Assembly (NCBI GenBank): GCA_045600945.1
Contig: JAZRYX010000085.1
Location: 1 to 24,032, forward strand
Reading direction: 5' to 3'
DNA: 24,032 nt
Origin: Darwinimomas sp045600945
GTDB taxonomy: Bacteria; Bacillota; Clostridia; Lachnospirales; Lachnospiraceae
Made by a program: the position numbers and the translations under genes
The notes under the pieces: generated by a model
What the model saw: only the letters and a program-made list of their open reading frames with translations
Database searches by the model: none
Told to the model about the DNA's origin: nothing
Shown here: piece after piece, positions 15,061 to 22,547 of the stretch
Layout: the number at the start of each line of letters is the position of its first letter
Position numbering within the stretch: the first letter of the stretch is position 1

Positions 15061-15333
15061 ATGGCAAGCACAAATATAAATATTAGAACCGATTCAACAA
15101 TAAAAACCCAGGCAGAAGAAATATTTGAAGCTTTTGGGCTTAATATGAGTACTGCAATAAATATGTTCCTAAGGCAGACAATTCGGGAAAAGGGAATTCC
15201 CTTTGAGTTAAAACTAGATGTACCAAATGATATTACGATAGCTGCAATTGAAGAAGGAAGAAAAATTGCAAGGGATAAATCTGTAAAAGGTTATAGAGAT
15301 ATTGATGAATTAAAGGAATCGCTTGAAATATGA
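15061..15333 (+). CDS. RelB/DinJ-family antitoxin
   Basis: This 90-aa antitoxin neutralises the adjacent RNase toxin and represses the pair. The start is at 15061 with GGAGG 7 bp upstream; the longer open frame beginning before it lies over the promoter and is not used. Residues 1-45 have the ribbon-helix-helix DNA-binding pattern of RelB/DinJ: INIRTDSTIKTQAEEIFEAFG, then LNMSTAINMFLRQTIREKGIPFEL. The C-terminal half (about 55-90), ending in KGYRDIDELKESLEI, is the likely toxin-binding part. The stop overlaps the toxin start by 4 bp (ATGA). The palindrome over the -35 box is the expected binding site. Confidence 0.92.
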   Translation: MASTNINIRTDSTIKTQAEEIFEAFGLNMSTAINMFLRQTIREKGIPFELKLDVPNDITIAAIEEGRKIARDKSVKGYRDIDELKESLEI

Positions 15334-15611
15334 AATACGAAATCAAATACACGACGCAGTTCAAAAAAGATCTAAAACTGGCACAAAAGCAACACAAAGA
15401 TATTGAAAAGTTACTTGAAATTATTAATGATTTAGCAGAAGGGAAAACTTTGGATATACAATATCGAGATCATGATTTGTTAGGTGATTACAAGGGTTGC
15501 AGAGAGTGTCATGTTGGGCCGGATTGGTTGCTGATTTATGAATATATCGATGACGTACTTGTACTGATGTTGTATAGATTGGGAACTCATTCAATGCTAT
15601 TCAAAAAATAG
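15330..15611 (+). CDS. YafQ-family mRNA interferase toxin
   Basis: The 93-aa product is a RelE-superfamily toxin of the YafQ type, which cuts mRNA on the ribosome and arrests translation. All residues known to matter in E. coli YafQ have plausible counterparts: H48 (in YRDHDL), H61 (in RECHVG), D65-W66 (in GPDWLL), H87 (in GTHSMLF) and F91. The toxin therefore appears intact. Translation is coupled to the antitoxin by the ATGA overlap, which ensures antitoxin is made first. The pair sits at the left end of the accessory island between rpsI and the sugar operon and may stabilise it. Confidence 0.92.
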   Translation: MKYEIKYTTQFKKDLKLAQKQHKDIEKLLEIINDLAEGKTLDIQYRDHDLLGDYKGCRECHVGPDWLLIYEYIDDVLVLMLYRLGTHSMLFKK

Positions 15612-15638
15612 AAGTCATTCTAACATGGATTAAAGGAT

Positions 15639-16355
15639 ATGGCAACAAAGAGAAAAACAAGAAAAAAGAAAAGCGTGGTAGACAGTGCTGTTAGAAATGC
15701 AGCATTGCTTTCTGATGGTTGTAATTCAGAACTTGTCAAAGGCGCTGAATTTGATGGAATCTTTGAGATTCCAATTATCAAAAAACCAAAGGAATATATT
15801 GTTCCAAAGAAACTTGTGCCATTCAGCAAAATGGATAAAGCCGATAAGAAAACCTTTGCTGTTTGTGAATATGAGAACGATACAGAATTCAGTGATTTGC
15901 TCGCTCATCCAGATGAGTACATTGAGATTTTGAAGCAGTATCAGGGTTTTATTTCTCCGGACTGCTCAATATACCGTGATATGCCTTTAGCAATTCAAAT
16001 TACAAATATATATAGGAACAGAGCCATAGGCTACTGCATGCAAAAGCATGGTGTACATGTAATTCCTTGTGTTAGATGGGGAGATGAAAGGACATATACT
16101 ACAAATGTTCTGCCGGAAAAGATTGCTTTTGCCGGAGTAGAAAAACACAGTATTGTTTCAGTTGGTTCATATGGACAGCTTAAGAATAAAGTTAACAGAT
16201 ATTTCTTTGAGGCTGGTATGGACGCAATGATGGAAACATTAGATCCTGAAATTGTATTGGTATACAGTAAGATGCCGAACGAGATAAAAGAAAAGTATCC
16301 TGAAACTCAGTTTATTGAATACGAAGACTGGACAAGCATAGTGAGGAGCGATTAA
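15639..16355 (+). CDS. DUF4417-like protein
   Basis: This 238-aa protein resembles the DUF4417 family, found in phage and mobile-element contexts and without a known function. Residues 1-13 are a very basic tail (MATKRKTRKKKSV). The family-like core has FDGIFEIPII (38-47), ISPDCSIYRDMPLAIQI (105-121), NRAIGYCMQKHGVHVIPCVRWGDERTY (127-153) and VSVGSYGQLKNK (173-184). AAAGGAT lies about 5 bp upstream. It begins 27 bp after the toxin gene and ends in TAATG, sharing one base with the next start codon. It heads a tightly coupled three-gene set. There is no signal peptide or membrane segment, so it is cytoplasmic. The family assignment is from recalled sequence pattern, not a search. Confidence 0.7.
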   Translation: MATKRKTRKKKSVVDSAVRNAALLSDGCNSELVKGAEFDGIFEIPIIKKPKEYIVPKKLVPFSKMDKADKKTFAVCEYENDTEFSDLLAHPDEYIEILKQYQGFISPDCSIYRDMPLAIQITNIYRNRAIGYCMQKHGVHVIPCVRWGDERTYTTNVLPEKIAFAGVEKHSIVSVGSYGQLKNKVNRYFFEAGMDAMMETLDPEIVLVYSKMPNEIKEKYPETQFIEYEDWTSIVRSD

Positions 16356-16729
16356 TGGGTGCAGGTCAAAGTGATTTATACAAAGGAACATATGGAGATA
16401 ATCCTGATAATATCCCTGATGAATTAAAAGGCAAGGTTAAGCTGCCTGAAAATGATTCTCAGTTAAAACATATTTTTAGAGATGAGGAAGGACATCTTCC
16501 TGATACGCCAGAGAACAGGAAGCTTATAACTGATCTTGCTAACGATGAACATTACCATGTCGGTAAAGACATGTGGGGCAATGATTGGCATGTAAGGATT
16601 AATTATGACGGAACACAAGATTGGGTTCGTCATCAGAATCAAGTTATTGATGAGGGTGGTAAAAATATTGTGCCAAGACCATGGTATGAGAGAACTGGAT
16701 TGAATTATGATCCATGGGAGGATAAGTAA
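16355..16729 (+). CDS. Small protein resembling a polymorphic-toxin C-terminal domain
   Basis: The 124-aa protein reads like a detached C-terminal toxin module: residues 38-60 HIFRDEEGHLPDTPENRKLITDL, then GKDMWGNDWHVRINYDGTQDWVRHQN and a Pro/Trp-rich end (NIVPRPWYERTGLNYDPWEDK). I recall the pattern GHxxDTPENR...GxDxxGxxW...DGTQxW from the ends of large secreted polymorphic toxins. Here it has no delivery domain and no signal peptide. The catalytic type is unknown; conserved His, Asp and Trp residues (H38, H47, D50, H66, H67, D71, W73, W78) are candidates. Start and stop codons are both shared with neighbours as TAATG, so it is cotranslated with the DUF4417-like gene and the putative immunity gene. 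Confidence 0.6.
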   Translation: MGAGQSDLYKGTYGDNPDNIPDELKGKVKLPENDSQLKHIFRDEEGHLPDTPENRKLITDLANDEHYHVGKDMWGNDWHVRINYDGTQDWVRHQNQVIDEGGKNIVPRPWYERTGLNYDPWEDK

Positions 16730-17064
16730 TGAACAAATTCGAATTATTTTCAATGATATTTTATACATTAAATCATTATTGGAAAGATAATAAAAGTGAA
16801 GAACTGGGTCATTTTTTAAGCGATATGAACCCGTTCTTATTTGATGATATCGGATCTGCTGTTCCAAATGTATATTTAGAGTTTTGCAAAACAATTGATG
16901 ATGACATCACAATTGAAAATAGCTTTAATTATGCAAAGAAATACATTTCTAATATTGCTTTGCCGTATGTAAATGACGCATTTGCATGGGTTGATGAATC
17001 CGAATGGAAAGTTCGCGTTGAAAGATATTTAGCAACTGAACATAAGGGCAAAGAAAATGATTAA
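16729..17064 (+). CDS. Putative immunity protein for the small toxin-like protein
   Basis: This 111-aa acidic, mostly helical cytoplasmic protein (MNKFELFSMIFYTLNHYW...SEELGHFLSDMNPFLFDDIGSAVPNVYLEF) has the size, charge and position expected of an immunity partner. It directly follows the toxin-like gene with a TAATG overlap. I do not recognise a named family with certainty; the FLSDMNPFLF-DIGSA segment (28-44) is the most distinctive part. The base composition is AT-rich, like the two genes before it, and poorer in GC than the ribosomal genes upstream, consistent with acquired DNA. The gene ends 4 bp from the stop of the convergent pseudogene. Confidence 0.55.
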   Translation: MNKFELFSMIFYTLNHYWKDNKSEELGHFLSDMNPFLFDDIGSAVPNVYLEFCKTIDDDITIENSFNYAKKYISNIALPYVNDAFAWVDESEWKVRVERYLATEHKGKEND

Positions 17065-17068
17065 AGAT

Positions 17069-17553
17069 TTATTCTACACTTATTACTCCATCTTCTACAT
17101 GCACAGGTATCGTTCTGATATCTGCCGGTTTTGATCCGGAATCCTTTATATACTGAAGAGTGATTACAGTATCTCCGGAACAAGACGAATCGGCTATAAA
17201 CCGGAAATTGCAATAATGTGTATTATCGTAAGTCAGATCCGGCGACGCTTCCGAAAAAGCGTTTCTCTTACCAGATTATTAGACGTTCCGTATATCCATT
17301 CATAACCTGAAAGATTATCATTCAGATAAACATTTAAAGTACGTCCGTCTTCTGCTACATCATACCAGTCCGCAGAGGAGATTTTTTGTGTAGAAAAATC
17401 AGCGGCATTCGCACGGACAACGAAAGAGGAAACAGCAAAAACGGCAGCACACATTATGATGAGGCAGAGATTTATTGCGAGTAAAGCCTTCCATTTTCCA
17501 TCCGATGTCTCTACATATTTTCCGTTTTTAATATCCGTTCTGAAGCTTATCAT
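17069..17553 (-). pseudogene. Frameshifted membrane-anchored or secreted chagasin (I42)-like protein
   Basis: The minus-strand frame starts at 17553 (AAAGGTG upstream): MISFRTDIKNGKYVETSDGK, then a hydrophobic segment (about 22-47, with a possible ANA-A cleavage site), then DWYDVAEDGRTLNVYLNDNLSGYEWIYGTSNNLV. It then breaks into RETLFRKRRRI and a stop at 17233. Removing two bases at the CTCT run (17265-17268) restores a sensible continuation: RNAFSEASPDLTYDNTHY, then CNFRFIADSSCSGDTVITLQYI, ending in VEDGVISVE and a TAA at 17069-17071. NLSGYEWIYG and SGDTVITLQY match the layout of chagasin-type cysteine protease inhibitors. The total length of 485 bp fits two extra bases. It could be a real 2-bp slippage mutation, phase variation or a sequencing error. 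Confidence 0.7.
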
Positions 17554-17631
17554 ATCCGCACCTTTATTTCTGTAAAAAAAGTTGTCTGTTTATAAGCATT
17601 TACATTTTATTTTCTGTATTAATTTTAACTT

Positions 17632-17713
17632 AAAAATAGCTATTTTTCAATAGTATGTATATAAGATATTAAAATAGCTATTTTCCGGCGCAATTGATAA
17701 TCTATTTCAATAG
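17632..17713. promoter_or_regulatory. Array of CTATT/AATAG palindromic half-sites
   Basis: The perfect palindrome AAAAATAGCTATTTTT (17632-17647) recurs as AAAATAGCTATTTT (17671-17684). CTATT-x4-AATAG (17640-17653) recurs as CTATT-x2-AATAG (17702-17713). In all there are seven AATAG/CTATT half-sites in 79 bp, within the gap between the divergent chagasin-like and HEPN-type genes (17554-17764). The arrangement looks like a multi-site operator. No good -35/-10 pair is obvious: TTGATA at 17694 and TATAAA at 17722 are spaced too widely (22 bp). Confidence 0.65.
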
Positions 17714-17764
17714 TAGTAGACTATAAACGGTGTGTAATAATATTTTTCAAAAAGGGTTGTTACA

Positions 17765-19798
17765 ATGATACTTTATGAGAATACTGTCAAAAATTTCCTA
17801 AAAGCATCCAATAATCGATCATTAATAAGATATATGATCAATGAATATGAAAATTCCACGGGGACGAAAGTCTGTCCTTTGATTAAGCTGAGATGGAAAT
17901 ATATGATGAATGTTGCCACTCAGCTTGTTTATTGTACTGATAAGGTTCTTGATGACTGCGGTGTCAGGATAGATTTGTATATAGCGGGAGATTATCAGGA
18001 TATAATTTTCATACTTGCTTCTTCGGATGGCGCAAAAGACAATGTTCTCTTTATAAGCATGATTCCGTGGGAATCTGTACACTTGTCCGATGAGGACGAT
18101 GTTGTCTATTATGATGAAGGAACCGGAGAGGGCGAGAAGAAAACCATACACCCCTCATACCAGCTGGCGGCAAGTTCGTTGCTTGTTTCTTCGGGTATAG
18201 AAAATGAATTCCTTAATATTCAGCCCATAGCATTTCTGTTTGACTGTGAATATACTCATGAAAATGATATTATTACGCATTATAATCGTGAATTGACCGA
18301 GAATTTTCCGGTGTACTACAACCATCAGCTTGATAAAATTTCCTTATATGCGCAGGAAGTTTTATCTCATGGCGGGGGAACTGAAGTTCTGAGGAGACTC
18401 AGACTTATCGGAAACAGTACACTGAGGCATAACGGTTTGCTTTATCCTGCTCAGAAATTCATACTGTCTACAGTAAAGAATTATCTGCAAAATGATGAAA
18501 TTGCATGGTTTATTATCAAGAGCCCGTCAGGCACCGGTGGCAGTACTTTGCTTAATGAGATAAGAAAAGAGGCAGATGCACAGCAGAAGGAAATAGTACT
18601 TATCGATAAGGATGAGGATGTTGATCCGAAGGATTTTCCAAAGGACAGGATGCTTGTCTGGATATATGACGAAGCAGAAGACAGTGCGATAGTAAAGTCA
18701 GTATGTCATACGGCAAACCAATACAATATTCATGTAAACAAACTGAAACTGAATGAAAAAATAGGTGTTAAAGACGGAGGAAAGGGACTTAACTGGCTCC
18801 AAAGATATCTGCAGGCAGGATATGAAGAAAAACTGGAATGGGATCCTGATGAGTATTCAATTATTGTTGTTGACAAACCGGAGGATCTTCCGAATAGAGA
18901 GGATTATGCGAGTATTGCAATAAAAGACAGTATATACATGGATCCTGAAACAGAAATAATACACGGTGGCGATGACGAAAAGAAGGAATTGTACAGTAGA
19001 TTGTCAAAGGGGCGGAAAGGAATCTATTTATATATAGAAGATCCGGTGCTGAACCGGTATATAAAAAAGGAAATACAGGATGCTCAGAATAAATATAATT
19101 GGCTGAAGGAATATCAAAATATTTATTCGATGGACACAGAGCAGCTTGAGGAGGCCCAAAAGGAAAAACTTAAAAAAGATTCCGTAAATAAAAAATACTC
19201 GGATATTGCAATCCGATATATGGGACAATCTGCATGGGATAAACTGGAGGAACAGTCGAAGACATGGATTCTGTCAGGCCTGCTTGCCTATCACGACATG
19301 AAAAAGTATGATCAGCTGCTTGATTTCTCAGGAGTTTGTATATCGATATGCAAGGCCGTTGAACGTGAAACGGCAAAAAGGTTTTTCGAAAGATATAAGC
19401 AATATCTGGAAAATAAATACACAGACGACGCTGTAGACAGAGCTCCGTATACTATGGTGGAAGAAAAATACGGCAAAAAAGATTTTATAAAAAGCCATAT
19501 GTTTTCTCTTGGGAAAATACCGCGTATTACCGGAATAAAATCGGATGGGAAAGTCGCAAACAAATATGCATGGAATGAGTTTGATGCATACTGCGACGAA
19601 GAGTTTCTGATAAGCCCTGAATCAAGCTTTGATACGATAGCCGAGCATATGGAGTATACTGAAAAAATCCGTATAGATTTCAGAAATCAGGCGGCACATT
19701 CTGACACCATGGATGTTATTCAGGCAAAGGAATGCATTGATTACGTTGTCGGGGTAATGCATCGGCTCGGAATCATGCTGGATGCATATAGATTTTGA
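17765..19798 (+). CDS. Degenerate DUF2075-like nuclease/helicase fused to a C-terminal HEPN domain
   Basis: The 677-aa protein follows the layout of DUF2075 proteins (N-terminal PD-(D/E)XK nuclease plus Superfamily 1-like helicase). It starts MILYENTVKNFLKASNNR and has HPSYQLAASSLL (129-140) and SRLSKGRKGIYLYIEDP (411-427) at the expected places. Key residues are missing: YQDIIFIL (77-84) and FISMIPW (96-102) stand where relatives have the RIDF and ELKQW nuclease motifs. The Walker A position reads SPSGTGGST (253-261), lacking the lysine, although a DEA box remains at 302-304. The C-terminus (about 475-677) is helical and contains DFRNQAAHS (628-636) with R630-x4-H635, the HEPN RNase signature. 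This suggests a sensor scaffold with an RNase effector, as in abortive-infection proteins. Function is inferred. Confidence 0.75.
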   Translation: MILYENTVKNFLKASNNRSLIRYMINEYENSTGTKVCPLIKLRWKYMMNVATQLVYCTDKVLDDCGVRIDLYIAGDYQDIIFILASSDGAKDNVLFISMIPWESVHLSDEDDVVYYDEGTGEGEKKTIHPSYQLAASSLLVSSGIENEFLNIQPIAFLFDCEYTHENDIITHYNRELTENFPVYYNHQLDKISLYAQEVLSHGGGTEVLRRLRLIGNSTLRHNGLLYPAQKFILSTVKNYLQNDEIAWFIIKSPSGTGGSTLLNEIRKEADAQQKEIVLIDKDEDVDPKDFPKDRMLVWIYDEAEDSAIVKSVCHTANQYNIHVNKLKLNEKIGVKDGGKGLNWLQRYLQAGYEEKLEWDPDEYSIIVVDKPEDLPNREDYASIAIKDSIYMDPETEIIHGGDDEKKELYSRLSKGRKGIYLYIEDPVLNRYIKKEIQDAQNKYNWLKEYQNIYSMDTEQLEEAQKEKLKKDSVNKKYSDIAIRYMGQSAWDKLEEQSKTWILSGLLAYHDMKKYDQLLDFSGVCISICKAVERETAKRFFERYKQYLENKYTDDAVDRAPYTMVEEKYGKKDFIKSHMFSLGKIPRITGIKSDGKVANKYAWNEFDAYCDEEFLISPESSFDTIAEHMEYTEKIRIDFRNQAAHSDTMDVIQAKECIDYVVGVMHRLGIMLDAYRF

Positions 19799-19817
19799 TG
19801 GTTAATACTGCTTTTTG

Positions 19818-19826
19818 TGCTATACT
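19818..19826 (+). promoter_or_regulatory. Extended -10 promoter of the PHP-rhaB-SDR operon
   Basis: TGCTATACT (19818-19826) is a good extended -10. TTGATG at 19795 is the nearest -35 likeness, but 20 bp away. The start codon is 34 bp downstream, with AAAGGAG at 19844-19850. Confidence 0.5.
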
Positions 19827-19859
19827 TTATAGGATGATTCTGAAAAGGAGAACTCAAAA

Positions 19860-21026
19860 ATGATAGACATCAGTATCTTAAATAAACTTAACGCTCCGTC
19901 AAAAGAAGAGCGACTTAACAATCTCAAAGAAGTTGTTGCAAAGACAAACTTCCCGGAAGTAGTTCCTCAGTATATAAATAATCACATTCACACGATTTAT
20001 TCGTTTTCACCATATTCACCGACAGCAGCAATCTATGCATCCAGGATGGAAGGTCTCAGTACGGCAGGAATCATAGACCATGATTCTATTTCAGGTGCAA
20101 GAGAGTTCCTTGAAGCTGCCGGAATAGCAGATATCCCGGTAACTATCGGTATGGAGTGCCGTGCATCTATGGACGGAACATCTATGGAAGGTCGCAGAAC
20201 CAACAATCCCGATCAGGAAGGAGTGAGCTATATGACTATTCAGTCTGTTCCTCACGATAAGATTGATGAAGTAAATGCTTTCTTCAGGCCATACAGATTC
20301 GCCCGCGGTGAAAGAAACAAAAAGATGGTCGGGAAAATCAATGATTTGCTTGGATTTGATCTTGATTACGAAAAAGATGTCCTTCCGCTTTCAATGGCAA
20401 AGGAAGAGGGCGGAGTCACAGAGAGACATCTCATGTATGCACTTGCCAAAAAGATGGTTGAGAAAGTAGGCAAAGGACAGCCGATGGTAGATTATCTTAA
20501 AGGTCTCGGCATTCCTCTTAACGAGAAACAGACGGCACAGATGCTTGATCTTCAGTATCCGTTCTATGAGTATGATCTTCTCAGTATACTTAAGGGCGAG
20601 TTTGTTCCGAAGATATTCATTGATGCGACAGACGAGTGCCCCAATGTAAAAGATGTTGTCGCATTGTGCGAGAAAGTAGATGCACTTTTATGTTATGCTT
20701 ACCTCGGAGATGTAACATCATCTGTAACCGGAGATAAGAAAGCTGCGAAGTTTGAAGATGATTATCTTGAGGAAGTTATTAAATGCCTCAAAGATACCGG
20801 AGTAAAGGCAGTTACATATATGCCGACAAGAAATACACCCGAGCAGCTTAAAAGACTCCGCAGGCTTTGTGATGAGAACGGACTGTTCCAGGTATCCGGA
20901 GAGGATATCAACGGACCGCGCCAGTCATTTATTATAAGAGCAATGGAAAATCCGGAGTTTTCAAATCTTATAGATGCGACATGGAAACTTATTGATCATG
21001 AAACAAAAGGAACACCTATTTGCTGA
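19860..21026 (+). CDS. PHP-domain metal-dependent hydrolase-like protein
   Basis: This 388-aa cytoplasmic protein has a PHP (polymerase and histidinol phosphatase) domain: NNHIHTIYSFSPYSP (40-54) with H42 and H44, GIIDHDSISGA (70-80) with H74, and GMEC with E99, all consistent with a metal centre. A long insertion region (about 105-240) follows, then TDECPNVKDVV and a C-terminal VTYMPTRNTPEQLKRLRRLCDENGLFQVSGEDIN segment typical of a PHP barrel. It is not a DNA polymerase or histidinol phosphatase by context. It is the first gene of an operon with rhamnulokinase (23 bp gap) and an SDR enzyme, so a role in deoxysugar metabolism is likely, perhaps as a sugar phosphate phosphatase or lyase. The exact reaction is unknown. 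Confidence 0.8.
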   Translation: MIDISILNKLNAPSKEERLNNLKEVVAKTNFPEVVPQYINNHIHTIYSFSPYSPTAAIYASRMEGLSTAGIIDHDSISGAREFLEAAGIADIPVTIGMECRASMDGTSMEGRRTNNPDQEGVSYMTIQSVPHDKIDEVNAFFRPYRFARGERNKKMVGKINDLLGFDLDYEKDVLPLSMAKEEGGVTERHLMYALAKKMVEKVGKGQPMVDYLKGLGIPLNEKQTAQMLDLQYPFYEYDLLSILKGEFVPKIFIDATDECPNVKDVVALCEKVDALLCYAYLGDVTSSVTGDKKAAKFEDDYLEEVIKCLKDTGVKAVTYMPTRNTPEQLKRLRRLCDENGLFQVSGEDINGPRQSFIIRAMENPEFSNLIDATWKLIDHETKGTPIC

Positions 21027-21049
21027 GATAAAATAAGGAGAGTATAGAC

Positions 21050-22519
21050 ATGGCAAAAAACCTCAATTTGATGGCATTTGATTTGGGCGCCAGTAACGGA
21101 CGCGCTATGGTCGGACAGTTTGACGGCGATACAATAAAATTGTCGGAACTGCACAGATTCGAAAACGGGATTGTAGATATGCTCGGAGTCGGATACTGGG
21201 ACACCACGAAACTGTATTCTGAAATGACAAAAGGATTTGCCGCAGCTAAGAAGGCAGACATGAAGCTTGACTGCTTCGGTATAGACACATGGGGAGTCGA
21301 TTACGGTCTTCTTGACAAGAACGGACGTCTTCTCGGTAATGTCATAAGCTACAGAAATTCGGTTGATGCTGATATGGATGAAGCTTTCAAAGTTGTTCCT
21401 CAGCGTGAGATATTTGACAGAACAGGTATTGCAAGCTGCAATTACAATACCCTGTTCCAGTTATATGCAAGAAAGAGGATTAACGATACAGCTCTTGAGC
21501 ATGCAGATACATTCCTCATGCTTCCGGATCTTCTCGGATATTTTCTTACAGGCGAGAAGCGTAATGAATACACTATTGCGACAACCAGCATGATGATAAA
21601 TTATAAAACCAAGGATTGGGATAAAGAGCTGGTTGCAAAGTTCGGCATCTCACCCGACATCTTCCCGCAGCTTGACCGTGCCGGACAGCTCAGAGGAAAG
21701 CTGTACGGAGCACTGGCGGATGAACTCGGAATCGATCAGGTCAATTTCGCAGCAGTAGGCTGCCATGATACCGCGTCTGCAGTAGCAGCTATTCCGGGAG
21801 AGGGAAGCTTTGCATTCTGCTCAAGCGGGACGTGGTCACTTTTCGGAGTTGAGACACCGCAGGCCATCGTTAATGATAATGTATTTACATCAAACTTCGC
21901 CAATGAAGGAACTGTTCAGGGAGGATGCAGACCTCTTAAAAACATCATGGGTATGTGGATCATCCAGGAATGCAGACGTAACTGGATAAAAGAAGGAAAA
22001 GACTACTCGTGGAATGACATCGTAGAACTTGCAAAGAAAGAGAAGCCTCTTGTCAGCATTATCGATCCGGATTACGGTGAGTTCTTCAATCCGGGCAATA
22101 TGCCTGAAAGGATTCGCGATTACTGTAAGAAGACAGGTCAGCCTGTTCCGGAAAATGACGGGCAGATCGCAAGATGTGTATATGAGAGTCTTGCGCTCAA
22201 ATACAGATGGGCACTTGAGAGACTTGAGGAAATCAAGGGGATGCCGATCGATACTCTCAACATCGTCGGCGGAGGTATCCAGAATAAATTCCTCAACAGA
22301 TGCGTTGCAGATGCTACTGAGCGCCGCGTAATCACAGGTCCTATCGAAGGTGCCGCTATCGGTAACTGCCTGATGCAGGCGGTAGCTCTCGGAGAACTTA
22401 AGAGCATCGAAGAAGTGCGAGAAGTTGTACGTCGTTCGGAGAAACCGGATGTCTATGAACCGCAGCCGTCAGAAAGCTGGCGCGATGCATACGGACGTCT
22501 CCTTGATCTGATGAAGTAA
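21050..22519 (+). CDS. rhaB: Rhamnulokinase (FGGY family)
   Basis: Rhamnulokinase phosphorylates L-rhamnulose to L-rhamnulose-1-phosphate with ATP. The 489-aa product matches the family in length. It has AFDLGASNGRAMVGQF (9-24), the first phosphate-binding motif with the rhamnulokinase-type GASNGR, then FGIDTWGVDYGLLD (76-89), GCHDTASAVAAIPG (237-250) with the catalytic-region Asp, SSGTWSLFGVE (258-268), and NIVGGGIQNKFLNR near the C-terminus. The start has AAGGAG upstream. Fuculokinases are close relatives, but DTWGVDYG and the CHDTASAV context favour rhamnulose. The gene lies between the PHP gene and the SDR gene; no rhamnose isomerase or rhamnulose-1-phosphate aldolase is present in the window. 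Confidence 0.9.
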   Translation: MAKNLNLMAFDLGASNGRAMVGQFDGDTIKLSELHRFENGIVDMLGVGYWDTTKLYSEMTKGFAAAKKADMKLDCFGIDTWGVDYGLLDKNGRLLGNVISYRNSVDADMDEAFKVVPQREIFDRTGIASCNYNTLFQLYARKRINDTALEHADTFLMLPDLLGYFLTGEKRNEYTIATTSMMINYKTKDWDKELVAKFGISPDIFPQLDRAGQLRGKLYGALADELGIDQVNFAAVGCHDTASAVAAIPGEGSFAFCSSGTWSLFGVETPQAIVNDNVFTSNFANEGTVQGGCRPLKNIMGMWIIQECRRNWIKEGKDYSWNDIVELAKKEKPLVSIIDPDYGEFFNPGNMPERIRDYCKKTGQPVPENDGQIARCVYESLALKYRWALERLEEIKGMPIDTLNIVGGGIQNKFLNRCVADATERRVITGPIEGAAIGNCLMQAVALGELKSIEEVREVVRRSEKPDVYEPQPSESWRDAYGRLLDLMK

Positions 22520-22547
22520 TATAAAAATATAGAAAGAAGGCTGTTTT

